DNA of 64,000 nt from Acidovorax sp. KKS102 (GTDB lineage: Bacteria; Pseudomonadota; Gammaproteobacteria; Burkholderiales; Burkholderiaceae_C): NCBI RefSeq assembly GCF_000302535.1, contig NC_018708.1, forward strand, positions 3,720,001-3,784,000, given 5' to 3'. Positions within the stretch are counted from its first letter, which is position 1, and each line of letters starts with the position of its first letter. Under the pieces are notes generated by a model. The model had not been told where the DNA came from. It was given only the letters and a program-made list of their open reading frames with translations, and did not search any database. The translations under genes were made by a program, and so were the position numbers. Below are positions 55,757-64,000 of this stretch, piece by piece.

Positions 55757-56155
55757 ATGATCTTCGCCCCCGTGATCCGCCGCGCCGCTTATGCCCAAGC
55801 CCCCCGTTCCGCCGACCTGGCGCTGCAACGTTTTCTGATGGGAGCGCTGGCACAGCCTGCATCCGCAGCGGCAGCACCCGCCGCCGGCTGCACCGTGACG
55901 CAGGACGAAAAAGCCACCACCCTGCAGCTGGACGTGCCCGGCCTGGCGCGCGAACAGCTCTCGATCAGCATTGAAGGCCAGGTGGTGCAGGTGCAAAGCG
56001 TGGAAGGCGCACCGCGCAAGGTGCAGCGTGCTTGGGAGCTGCCCACCGAGATCGATGCCAGCGCCAGCACCGCCAAGCTGGAAAACGGCGTGCTGACCCT
56101 GACGCTGGTCCGTCTGGAGCCCGTGAGCAAGGCCACCACGCTGACCATTCACTGA
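55757..56155 (+). CDS. Hsp20/alpha-crystallin family protein
   Basis: A 132-residue small heat-shock-like protein. An Ala-rich N-terminal arm of about 45 residues precedes the alpha-crystallin domain (TVTQDEKATTLQLDVPGLAREQLSISIEGQVVQVQ...), which ends with the conserved A-x-L-x-N-G-V-L motif (AKLENGVLTLTLV). The usual C-terminal I-x-I tail motif is reduced to LTIH. It is a probable ATP-independent holdase. An AGGAG site precedes the ATG. Confidence 0.85.
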   Translation: MIFAPVIRRAAYAQAPRSADLALQRFLMGALAQPASAAAAPAAGCTVTQDEKATTLQLDVPGLAREQLSISIEGQVVQVQSVEGAPRKVQRAWELPTEIDASASTAKLENGVLTLTLVRLEPVSKATTLTIH

Positions 56156-56194
56156 AGCGGGCCGCTTCCCAAGCGATGGCGCATGACGGCCATC

Positions 56195-56240
56195 GCTATT
56201 TTTTCAATAGCAATCAAGGCATGATGCACTAGCGCTTCAT
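56195..56240 (+). repeat. Interspersed repeat copy D
   Basis: GCTATTTTTTCAATAGC followed by GGCATGATGCACTAGCGCTT. The first palindrome carries a compensated change relative to copy B, and the second core (GCACTAGCGCTT) is identical to copy A. It lies between the Hsp20 and MacB-like permease genes. Confidence 0.65.
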
Positions 56241-56283
56241 TCCTTCTTTTCTTGCACCTCCGCTCAGAACCCTCTGCAAGCCC

Positions 56284-57488
<1,205 letters not shown>

Positions 57489-57489
<1 letters not shown>

Positions 57490-58256
57490 CAGTGGCCTCC
57501 TGAATCCGCCGTGACCAAGTTCGATACCGCATCCGCATCCAGCCCCTTGGGGTGCGGGTTGGCGGCATCGCTGTCCACCACACCATCCACAAACCGCACG
57601 ATGCGCCGCGCGTACTGGGCCATGTCGGGCTCGTGCGTGACCATGAGCACAGTGATGCCGTGGTCGGCATTCAGGCGCCACAGCAGTTCCATGATCTCGA
57701 TGCTGCGTTGCGTATCGAGGTTGCCGGTGGGCTCATCGGCCAGCAGCACATCGGGCTCGGTGACGATGGCGCGCGCAATCGCCACGCGCTGCTGCTGCCC
57801 GCCCGACAGCTCGGCAGGCGTGTGGTGCTCCCAGCCCTTGAGGCCGACCGCATCCAGTGCCCGGGCCGCGGCCGCATGGCGCGCCGCGGCGGATTCGCCT
57901 CGGTACAGCAGGGGCAGCTCCACGTTCTCTTGCGCCGAGGTGCGCGCCAGCAGGTTGAAGCCCTGGAACACAAAGCCAAAGTAGCGCCGCCGCAGTCGAG
58001 CCCGCTCGTCGCGCGAGAGCGACTCCACATGCACGCCCTTGAACAGGTATTCGCCCGTGGTGGGCCGGTCCAGGCAGCCCAGCGTGTTCATGGCGGTGGA
58101 CTTTCCCGAGCCACTGGGGCCCATGATGGCCACAAAGTCGCCCTGTGCAATGTCGAGGTCCACGCCCTTGAGCGCCTGAAAAGCCAGCGCCCCTTCGCCA
58201 TAGACCTTGGTCACGCTACGCAGGCGGATGAGGGGAGTGTCGCCCGCCACGCTCAT
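57489..58256 (-). CDS. MacB-like ATP-binding protein
   Basis: A 255-residue ABC ATPase of the LolD/MacB group. Walker A (IMGPSGSGKSTAMNTLGCLD), signature (ELSGGQQQRVAIARAIV), Walker B (VLLADEPTGNLDTQRS) and the H-loop (VLMVTHEPDMAQYA) are present. The start overlaps the adaptor's stop by 4 bases, and its own stop overlaps the permease start. In Escherichia coli these two domains are a single MacB protein. Confidence 0.92.
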
Positions 58257-59641
58257 GGCTTGGCCCCTGCCGCGCGCTGGTCGGTGATCACGGCCATGCC
58301 AGGGGTCAGGCCCTCGCCGCTGACCTCGGTATGGCGGCCATCACTGATGCCCACCTGCACATCGATGGGCTTGGCAGCACCGTCTTGCAGCACCCACACC
58401 TGCCGCGTCTTGCCCGCACCATCGCCTGCCTCTACACCTGCACCCGGCTTGCGTGGACCCGAGCCCGAGCGTGGCATGCGCGGCATGAGCTGCGACATGA
58501 TGCCGCCACCACTGCCGCTGCCCGATGCGGCAGGCTTGGCGCCACCCGCCCCGGGCTTCGCATCGCCCCCGGCAGCCTGAGCGGGCGTGAAGCGCAATGC
58601 CGTGTTGGGCACCAGCAGCACGTCCTTGCGCTCGGTGGACGTAATGGTGGCCGCCGCCGTCATGCCAGGGCGCAGGCTCATGTCGCTGTTGTTCACCTCC
58701 AGCCAGGTGATGTAGGTCACCACGTTGTCCGTCTTGGTGGAGCCAAACGACACGCGCGTGACCTGGGCCGGATAGCGGCGCGAGGGATAGGCGCTGACTG
58801 TGAAGCTCGCGTCCTGCCCCACCTTGACCGAGCCCACATCGGCCTCGTCCACGCTCACATCCAACCGCAGCCGCGTGAGGTCTTCAGCCACGGTGAACAA
58901 AGTCACCGCCTGCAACGATGCAGCCACTGCGTTGCCAGGCTCCACCGACCGGGTGAGCACCACGCCGTCGATGGGCGAGCGGATGGAGGCCTTGGACAGG
59001 TTGGTCTCGTCGGTGGACAGCGCCGCACGGGCGTCTTCCACCGTGGCACGTGCGCTGGTTTCGTCGGCGCGGGCGCGGTCCAGCGTGGCGCGGCCTGCGT
59101 CCAGCTCGGAGGCCGAGGGCACCTTGCCGCCGGACAGGCGGGCCACTTCTTCGAGCCGGCCCAGGTTGGCAATAGCCTCCTTGGAGGTGGCCACGGCCTG
59201 GGCCAGGCGGGCCTGCGCCGAGGCGAGCGAGGCGCGCGAGCGCAGCACCTGTGCTTCGAGCTTGGCAGTGTCCAGCTCCACCAGCAGCTGCCCCTTCTTG
59301 ACCTTGTCGTTCACATCCACCAGCACATTGCGCACCGTGCCCGACAACTCGCTGCCGATGGTGACCGAGCGCGTAGGCTGCAGCGTGCCGTTGGCCGACA
59401 CGGTAAGTGTGAGGTTGCCCCGGCGCAGCTCTTCGGTCACATAGGTGGGTGCAGTGCTGGCGCTCTGGCGCGATTGCCAGGCGTACAAGCCACCGCCCAC
59501 CACCACGAGCGCGGCCACCCCCAGCCACACGGTAGTGCGCTGCCACCAGCGGCGCGGACGGTCGGCCCCCAGCAAGGCGCTCAGGTCGGAGGGGGCGGCT
59601 TTGGCGGTTGCAGAAGAAGCGGAGGTGTCGGTATTTGGCAT
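58253..59641 (-). CDS. MacA-like periplasmic adaptor
   Basis: A 462-residue membrane-fusion protein. One N-terminal anchor helix (TVWLGVAALVVVGGGLYAW) precedes a lipoyl/barrel-sandwich domain split around a long helical hairpin. SVTIGSELSGTVRNVLVDVNDKVKKGQLLVELD starts it and SIRSPIDGVVLTRSVEPGNAV closes it. A beta-barrel domain and a C-terminal region with a Gly/Ser/Pro-rich linker (GGAKPAASGSGSGGG) follow. It connects the MacB-like pump to the outer-membrane channel encoded upstream. Confidence 0.9.
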   Translation of the reverse strand: MPNTDTSASSATAKAAPSDLSALLGADRPRRWWQRTTVWLGVAALVVVGGGLYAWQSRQSASTAPTYVTEELRRGNLTLTVSANGTLQPTRSVTIGSELSGTVRNVLVDVNDKVKKGQLLVELDTAKLEAQVLRSRASLASAQARLAQAVATSKEAIANLGRLEEVARLSGGKVPSASELDAGRATLDRARADETSARATVEDARAALSTDETNLSKASIRSPIDGVVLTRSVEPGNAVAASLQAVTLFTVAEDLTRLRLDVSVDEADVGSVKVGQDASFTVSAYPSRRYPAQVTRVSFGSTKTDNVVTYITWLEVNNSDMSLRPGMTAAATITSTERKDVLLVPNTALRFTPAQAAGGDAKPGAGGAKPAASGSGSGGGIMSQLMPRMPRSGSGPRKPGAGVEAGDGAGKTRQVWVLQDGAAKPIDVQVGISDGRHTEVSGEGLTPGMAVITDQRAAGAKP

Positions 59642-59709
59642 GGGACGTGAATCAGAAAATGGAGGCTCGCAGGCAATGGGGTGGGCGTGTGGAAGGGCTT
59701 GTCAGCTGT

Positions 59710-61173
59710 TCATTCGGCTACCGCCCAGCCGCCGCCCAGCGCCTTGTAGAGGCGCACATGGTCTGCCGCGACCGCAGCAGTGGTGGTGGCCACGCTCTCT
59801 TGCGTGGACAGCAGCGTGCGCTGCGTCTCCAGCACCGCCTGAAAGTCGATGAGACCACTGCTGTAGCGCTGCTGCGCCAACAGGGCGGCGTTGCGGGCGG
59901 CGTCTGCGGCGGCCGTCAGTCGTTCCAGTTTTTCCCGGTCGCCACGCAAGGCCACCAGCGCGTTCTCCACATCCTGCAGTGCCGTGAGCACGGTGGCTTC
60001 GTAGGCCACACGGGCCTGCTCCAGCGCTGCAGACTGCACACGCACCTGTGCGCGGGCGGCGCCGCCATCCAGCAGCGGGATGGACACGCTGCCCAGCAAG
60101 GCACTGGTCACCGCACCGCCGCCCGACAGCGCGCCCAGCGTGAGGGCACGCAGGCCCAGCGAGCCACCGAGGGAGAAGCTGGGGTAGCGCGCCGCGTCGG
60201 CCTGCGACACGCGCGCCAGGGCGGCTGCAATGCGCTGCTCGGCCGCACGCACATCGGGGCGTTGGCGCAGCGTCTCGGCCGGGATTGCCAGGGCAAGCTC
60301 TGCGGTCGGCTGCGGCACGGGTGCACTGGCGGCCAGGGTAGCGTCGAGCGCGCCGGGCACCTGGCCTGTCAGAACGGCCAGGCTGTAGCGCGACTGAGCC
60401 AGGCTGGCTTCCAGGCTGGGAATCTGCGCGGCGGTCTGCTCGGCCGCTGCACGGGCCTGCTCGGTGACGAGCGAGGTGGTGAGCCCGGCCTGCAGGCGCC
60501 ACTGGGTGAGCTGCAGGGTCTCTTGCTGGCTGGCCAGGTTGCTGCGCGCAATGGCCAGGCGCTGCTGCAGCCCGCGCAGCTCGATGTAGTTAACGGCCAC
60601 CTCGGCGGCCAGCGATACCTGAACGCCAGCCAGGCTGGCCTCGGCCGCGCGGGCGTCAGCCTCGCTGGCGCTCACGCCGCTACGCAGGCGGCCAAACACA
60701 TCGGGCTCCCAGCTCGCATCAAAACCGGCCTGGAACGTGTTACCGGTGCTGTTGCTGGCCCGGCTGCGCTGCGCCGAAGCCGATGCACCCACGCTGGGCA
60801 GCAGGCCAGCCGACTGCACATCCACCTGCGCACGCGCCTGCTGCAGCGCGGCCTGGGCGGTGCGCACGCTGCTGTTGGCGCGCAAGGCTTGCTCGACCAG
60901 CGAGGTAAGCACCGCATCGTCAAACCGCTGCCACCACTGGGCCAGGGATGTCGCCGTAGCCCCTTGCGCTGTGCCGTTGCCCCCCGCAGACCAGGCCGGT
61001 GGAACGGCCACTGCGGGCAATGCGCGATCCGTGGGTACCAGGCTGGCACACCCGGCTGTGGCTAGCACGCACAACAACAAGGCCGTTTGCCTCCACGGCA
61101 CAGCACGCAAAGGTTGCGCTGCGCGGGCAGTGGGTGTGCCGGTAGAGGCAAGTGGGAGAAAACGCATGGGCAA
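59710..61173 (-). CDS. NodT-family outer-membrane efflux lipoprotein
   Basis: A 487-residue TolC/OprM-like channel with a lipobox (LLCVLATAGCASLVP) and two repeated OEP domains (AALQQARAQVDVQSAGLLPSVGASASAQRS, then QRPDVRAAEQRIAAALARVSQADAARYPSFSLGG). LEQARVAYEATVLTALQDVENALVALRG is the family signature. It is the first gene of the outer-membrane factor-adaptor-ATPase-permease operon and completes a tripartite efflux system. An ATG two codons downstream (61167) is equally possible. Confidence 0.9.
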   Translation of the reverse strand: MPMRFLPLASTGTPTARAAQPLRAVPWRQTALLLCVLATAGCASLVPTDRALPAVAVPPAWSAGGNGTAQGATATSLAQWWQRFDDAVLTSLVEQALRANSSVRTAQAALQQARAQVDVQSAGLLPSVGASASAQRSRASNSTGNTFQAGFDASWEPDVFGRLRSGVSASEADARAAEASLAGVQVSLAAEVAVNYIELRGLQQRLAIARSNLASQQETLQLTQWRLQAGLTTSLVTEQARAAAEQTAAQIPSLEASLAQSRYSLAVLTGQVPGALDATLAASAPVPQPTAELALAIPAETLRQRPDVRAAEQRIAAALARVSQADAARYPSFSLGGSLGLRALTLGALSGGGAVTSALLGSVSIPLLDGGAARAQVRVQSAALEQARVAYEATVLTALQDVENALVALRGDREKLERLTAAADAARNAALLAQQRYSSGLIDFQAVLETQRTLLSTQESVATTTAAVAADHVRLYKALGGGWAVAE

Positions 61174-61364
61174 TGGCTACGCAGGGGAAAGCTCCATTGT
61201 GAGCAGCGATTGCGCCAACAACGTACCCACTGGGTCAAGCCCGCGTAAAGAATTGATGCAAGGCAAAGGTCACGCAGCCACCGTGCCGATGTGGCGTGTG
61301 GCTAAAACACGCAAGCATGCGGCGCCGCACAGACGGCCCCACACGCAAGTGGCCGGGGTGCCGC

Positions 61365-62360
61365 TCAGTGCGCGAGCCGCGATTCGTCCCGCAACAGCAC
61401 CACCGGCGCCAACGCGCGGGCCCGGTATTCGCTGGGGCTGCAGCCCACGTGCGCGCGGAACGCCCGGCTGAAATGCGCGCTGTTGCTGAAGCCCCAGGAC
61501 AGCGCAATGTCGGTGACCGAGCGCTGTGCGTGCGCAGGGTGGCGCAGGTCGCGCAGGCAGGCCTCCAGGCGGCGGCGCTGGATCATGGCGGCCAGGGTTT
61601 CTGCGTCGTCGGCCACCGCGTTGTACAGGTGCCGCTTGCTGCAGTTCAGCGCCTGGGCCATGCGGTCGATGGTGAGGTTTGGGTCGCCCAGATGGCGGTC
61701 GATGTACTGGCTGATGCGGTCACGCAGGGCCTCGCGCTGCGACAGCAGGCTTTGCTGGCCGTTGCGCTCCAGCAGCGACAGCTGCACCAGGTGCGTGATC
61801 ACATCGGCCACGCCATCGGCGGCCACGTCGGACATGGTGGGCAGCTCGGCAAACGCGGCGCGCATGGTGTCCCACGCGAGGCGCGACACGCCCGTGGTGC
61901 CCGAGAAGCGCTGCACCATGAGGTCGTCGAGCTTGAGCTTGCGCTCGGGCAGCTGTTCCTTGGGGATCATCAGCACCATCTGCCGCACGGCCTCGGGGTT
62001 GCTCACGGCGTAGGCGCGCGTGGTGTCGTACACGCTCCACTCGCCGGGCGACAGCCACACCTGGCGGCCGTTTTGCTCAAAGCAGGCCCGCCCTTCGAGC
62101 TGCGCCACCACCTTGATGTAGGCCCGGTCGCTGCCCCGGATGAGGCTGGGGGTGCGCACCACGCGGTGGCGGCTCACATCCAGCTGGCACAGGTTCACAT
62201 AGCCCGCCTGGCCCGAGGTGATGTGGCCCGCAAAGGCATCGTCGCCAAACGCATCGGACTCCAGCCCGCCAATGAGGCGCCACACGGCATCGCCCCACAG
62301 GTGCAGGCGGTCGCGCGCGGGCACAGCGTCGGTGGATACCTCGGTCAAGGGATGGGCCAT
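61365..62360 (-). CDS. AraC-family transcriptional regulator
   Basis: A 331-residue regulator. The N-terminal part is the AraC-binding-like domain (GHITSGQAGYVNLCQLDVSRHRVVRTPSLI, SPGEWSVYDTTRAYAVSN). The C-terminal 100 residues hold the two helix-turn-helix motifs (LTIDRMAQALNCSKRHLYNAV and SVTDIALSWGFSNSAHFSRAFRAHVGCSPSEYR). It is divergent, across 220 bases, from the ABC substrate-binding protein gene and probably controls that uptake operon in response to an aromatic or amine-like compound. The effector is unknown. Confidence 0.9.
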   Translation of the reverse strand: MAHPLTEVSTDAVPARDRLHLWGDAVWRLIGGLESDAFGDDAFAGHITSGQAGYVNLCQLDVSRHRVVRTPSLIRGSDRAYIKVVAQLEGRACFEQNGRQVWLSPGEWSVYDTTRAYAVSNPEAVRQMVLMIPKEQLPERKLKLDDLMVQRFSGTTGVSRLAWDTMRAAFAELPTMSDVAADGVADVITHLVQLSLLERNGQQSLLSQREALRDRISQYIDRHLGDPNLTIDRMAQALNCSKRHLYNAVADDAETLAAMIQRRRLEACLRDLRHPAHAQRSVTDIALSWGFSNSAHFSRAFRAHVGCSPSEYRARALAPVVLLRDESRLAH

Positions 62361-62580
62361 GGTGTCTCCAATGCGGGGTTGCGCAAACCTGATGGTTATG
62401 CGGCTGAATTATCGGACGCCCCGTTACCCCATGCCACCGAGGGAAATCCGGGTAAACCCGCTGCCATCTGCACGCTGAGGCAAGCGTTTTGTGCACGCTG
62501 AGCGCAGCGCGCTGATGCCTGTCTCCCTACGATTCCCGGCACGGCGTGCACCACGCAGGCCCCATCTGAGGAGACACACA

Positions 62581-63789
62581 ATGACAGCACACCAACCCTC
62601 CAAGCGCCAGTGGATCAAAGGCGCAGCCGCCACGGTCGGCACCCTGGCCGTGGCGCCCCAGCTGTGGGCCCAAACCGGCAGCGCAGCCCCCATCCGCATT
62701 GGCTATGCCATCGCCCGCACAGGCCCCTGGGCGGCCGGCGCGCAGGTGAGCCAGGAGCCCAACTACCTGCTGTGGGCCGAACAGGTGAATGCAGCGGGCG
62801 GCCTGAGCGTGAAGGGCACCAAGCGTCCCATTGAACTCATCGGCTACGACGACCGCAGCGAGACCGAGACCTGCGTGCGCACCTACGAAAAACTCATGGG
62901 CAGCGACAAGGTGGACCTGATCCTGCCGCCCTGGGGTTCGGGTGCCAACTTCGCCATTGCGCCGCTGGCCAACCGCTTTGGCTACCCGCTGCTGGCGCCC
63001 ACGGCGCTGTCGCGCAAGCTGATCGACATGAACCTGCCCCACTTCTTCTCGCTGCTGCAGCAACCCGACAAGATGATGGGCGCGCTGGTGGACATGCTGG
63101 TGGCCAACAACGTCAAGACCATAGCCATCGTCTACATGGACGACCTGTTTGGCCTGGAAAACTTTGCCGCGCTGAACAACGCGCTCAAGAAGACCAGCAT
63201 CCAGGTGGTGGAGCGCAAGAGCTACCCGCTGGGCGTGAAGGACTTGGCCCCCGTGCTGCGCGGCATCAAGGACCAGAACCCCGACGCGTTCATCGGTATC
63301 ACCTACCCGCCCGACACCATCCTGGCGAGCCGCCAGGCGCGCGAGGTGGGGCTGAACCCCAAGTTCTTTTACGCCTCGGTGGGCACGGCCTTCCAGCTCT
63401 ACAAGAACGTGATGCAGGCCAACACCGAGGGCGTGATCGGCATGGGCTCGTGGAGCGTGAAGACCAGCCCCGAGGCCAAGGCCTACTTCGACGCCCACGT
63501 GAAGAAATTCAACAAGGAACCCGACCGCTGGGCCAGCGGCCACGCCTGGGCGGGCCTGCAGATCCTGCAGCAGGCCGTGGAAAAGGCGGGCCTGGACCGC
63601 AAGGCCCTGCGCGAGCACATCGCCAAGAACGAGTTCAAGACCATCCTGGGCGGCATCCGCTTCCAGGGCAGCGAGAACGCGTCCATCCCCGGCACGGTGA
63701 GCCAGTGGCAGGGCAACGACTTCGAAGTCGTGTGGCCCAAAGACCGCGCCACGGCTCAGCTCAACACCAACAAGCCTGCGTGGAAGTAA
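62581..63789 (+). CDS. Amino-acid/amide-type ABC substrate-binding protein
   Basis: A 402-residue periplasmic binding protein. The Tat-like or Sec signal (SKRQWIKGAAATVGTLAVAPQLWA) lacks a clear twin arginine. The mature part opens IRIGYAIARTGPWAAGAQVSQEPNYLLWAEQVNAAGG, and the two lobes follow (TIAIVYMDDLFGLENFAALNNALKK, GHAWAGLQILQQAVEKAG). It is the first gene of a Liv-type uptake operon; the LivH-like permease gene starts 4 bases after its stop. A GAGGAG site lies 8 bases before the ATG. Confidence 0.9.
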   Translation: MTAHQPSKRQWIKGAAATVGTLAVAPQLWAQTGSAAPIRIGYAIARTGPWAAGAQVSQEPNYLLWAEQVNAAGGLSVKGTKRPIELIGYDDRSETETCVRTYEKLMGSDKVDLILPPWGSGANFAIAPLANRFGYPLLAPTALSRKLIDMNLPHFFSLLQQPDKMMGALVDMLVANNVKTIAIVYMDDLFGLENFAALNNALKKTSIQVVERKSYPLGVKDLAPVLRGIKDQNPDAFIGITYPPDTILASRQAREVGLNPKFFYASVGTAFQLYKNVMQANTEGVIGMGSWSVKTSPEAKAYFDAHVKKFNKEPDRWASGHAWAGLQILQQAVEKAGLDRKALREHIAKNEFKTILGGIRFQGSENASIPGTVSQWQGNDFEVVWPKDRATAQLNTNKPAWK

Positions 63790-63793
63790 CAAA

Positions 63794-64000
63794 GTGTCTC
63801 TGACTTCCTGGGCCGAACTGGTCGCCAGCGGCCTCATTACCGGAGGCATCTATGCACTGGTGGCCATGGGCCTGAACCTGCAATACGGGCTGATGCGCAT
63901 CATGAACATCTCGCATGGCGAGTTCCTGATGCTGGGCGCCTTCCTCACCTGGTCGGCGCACACCCTGTGGGGCATCTCGCCGCTGCTGCTGATGCCGCTG
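63794..64000 (+). CDS. LivH-like ABC permease (N-terminal part)
   Basis: The first 69 codons of a branched-chain amino-acid-type permease, starting GTG: SLTSWAELVASGLITGGIYALVAMGLNLQYGLMRIMNISHGEFLMLGA. The GGIYALxAxGLNLxYGxxxxxNxxHG signature is unmistakable. The gene runs off the window. It is coupled to the preceding binding-protein gene. Confidence 0.88.
   Translation, partial: MSLTSWAELVASGLITGGIYALVAMGLNLQYGLMRIMNISHGEFLMLGAFLTWSAHTLWGISPLLLMPL

Overview
The window looks like a chromosomal segment of a Comamonadaceae betaproteobacterium, most like Acidovorax or a close relative. This rests on family-level recognition, not a search. Supporting signs are the high-GC backbone, a Bug/TctC-type solute receptor, a coniferyl-aldehyde-type dehydrogenase, an EtfBA/acyl-CoA dehydrogenase/nitronate monooxygenase neighbourhood and an interspersed palindromic repeat of a kind I associate with that family. 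No rRNA, tRNA or CRISPR array was seen.

Region 1 (1-8.5 kb) is accessory DNA: the end of an isochorismatase-family amidohydrolase, a decayed tyrosine-recombinase module cut by an IS3-family fragment, a small catabolic locus (Bug receptor and argininosuccinate-lyase-like enzyme, divergent from a LysR regulator), a frameshifted TniQ-like fragment, a left-truncated IS5-family element and the 5' stub of a PA0069-type radical SAM gene that still has its LexA box.

Region 2 (8.5-23.6 kb) is housekeeping-like: amtB behind a sigma-54/NtrC-type promoter, a phospholipase D/cardiolipin-synthase-like lipoprotein, dusC, a class I methyltransferase, a GNAT acetyltransferase, a stand-alone adhesin-repeat-like protein, a LuxR-type response regulator overlapping a hybrid histidine kinase, an aldehyde dehydrogenase, a small membrane protein and clpB.

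Region 3 (23.7-35.6 kb) is a second mobile or foreign block. An IS5-family end fragment abuts a complete IS21-family element (istA-istB). Beyond it lies a markedly AT-richer minor-pilin operon, pilV-pilW-pilX-pilY1-pilE-fimT-like, preceded by about 0.9 kb without a recognisable gene.

Region 4 (35.6-64 kb) is again high-GC: a LETM1-like small protein, an acyltransferase-3 membrane protein, a twice-frameshifted branched-chain-amino-acid-type binding protein, and the acyl-CoA oxidation genes (nitronate monooxygenase, DmdC-like acyl-CoA dehydrogenase, etfB-etfA behind a perfect GTTTACGTAAAC palindrome). Then come an MscS channel, an enoyl-CoA hydratase-like protein, a histone-deacetylase-family amidohydrolase, the MoxR-DUF58-TgpA transglutaminase set, a lytic transglycosylase B, a YadG/YadH-type ABC exporter, an ABC binding protein, an Hsp20-like protein, a four-gene MacAB-TolC-like efflux operon, an AraC regulator and the start of a Liv-type ABC uptake operon that runs off the window.
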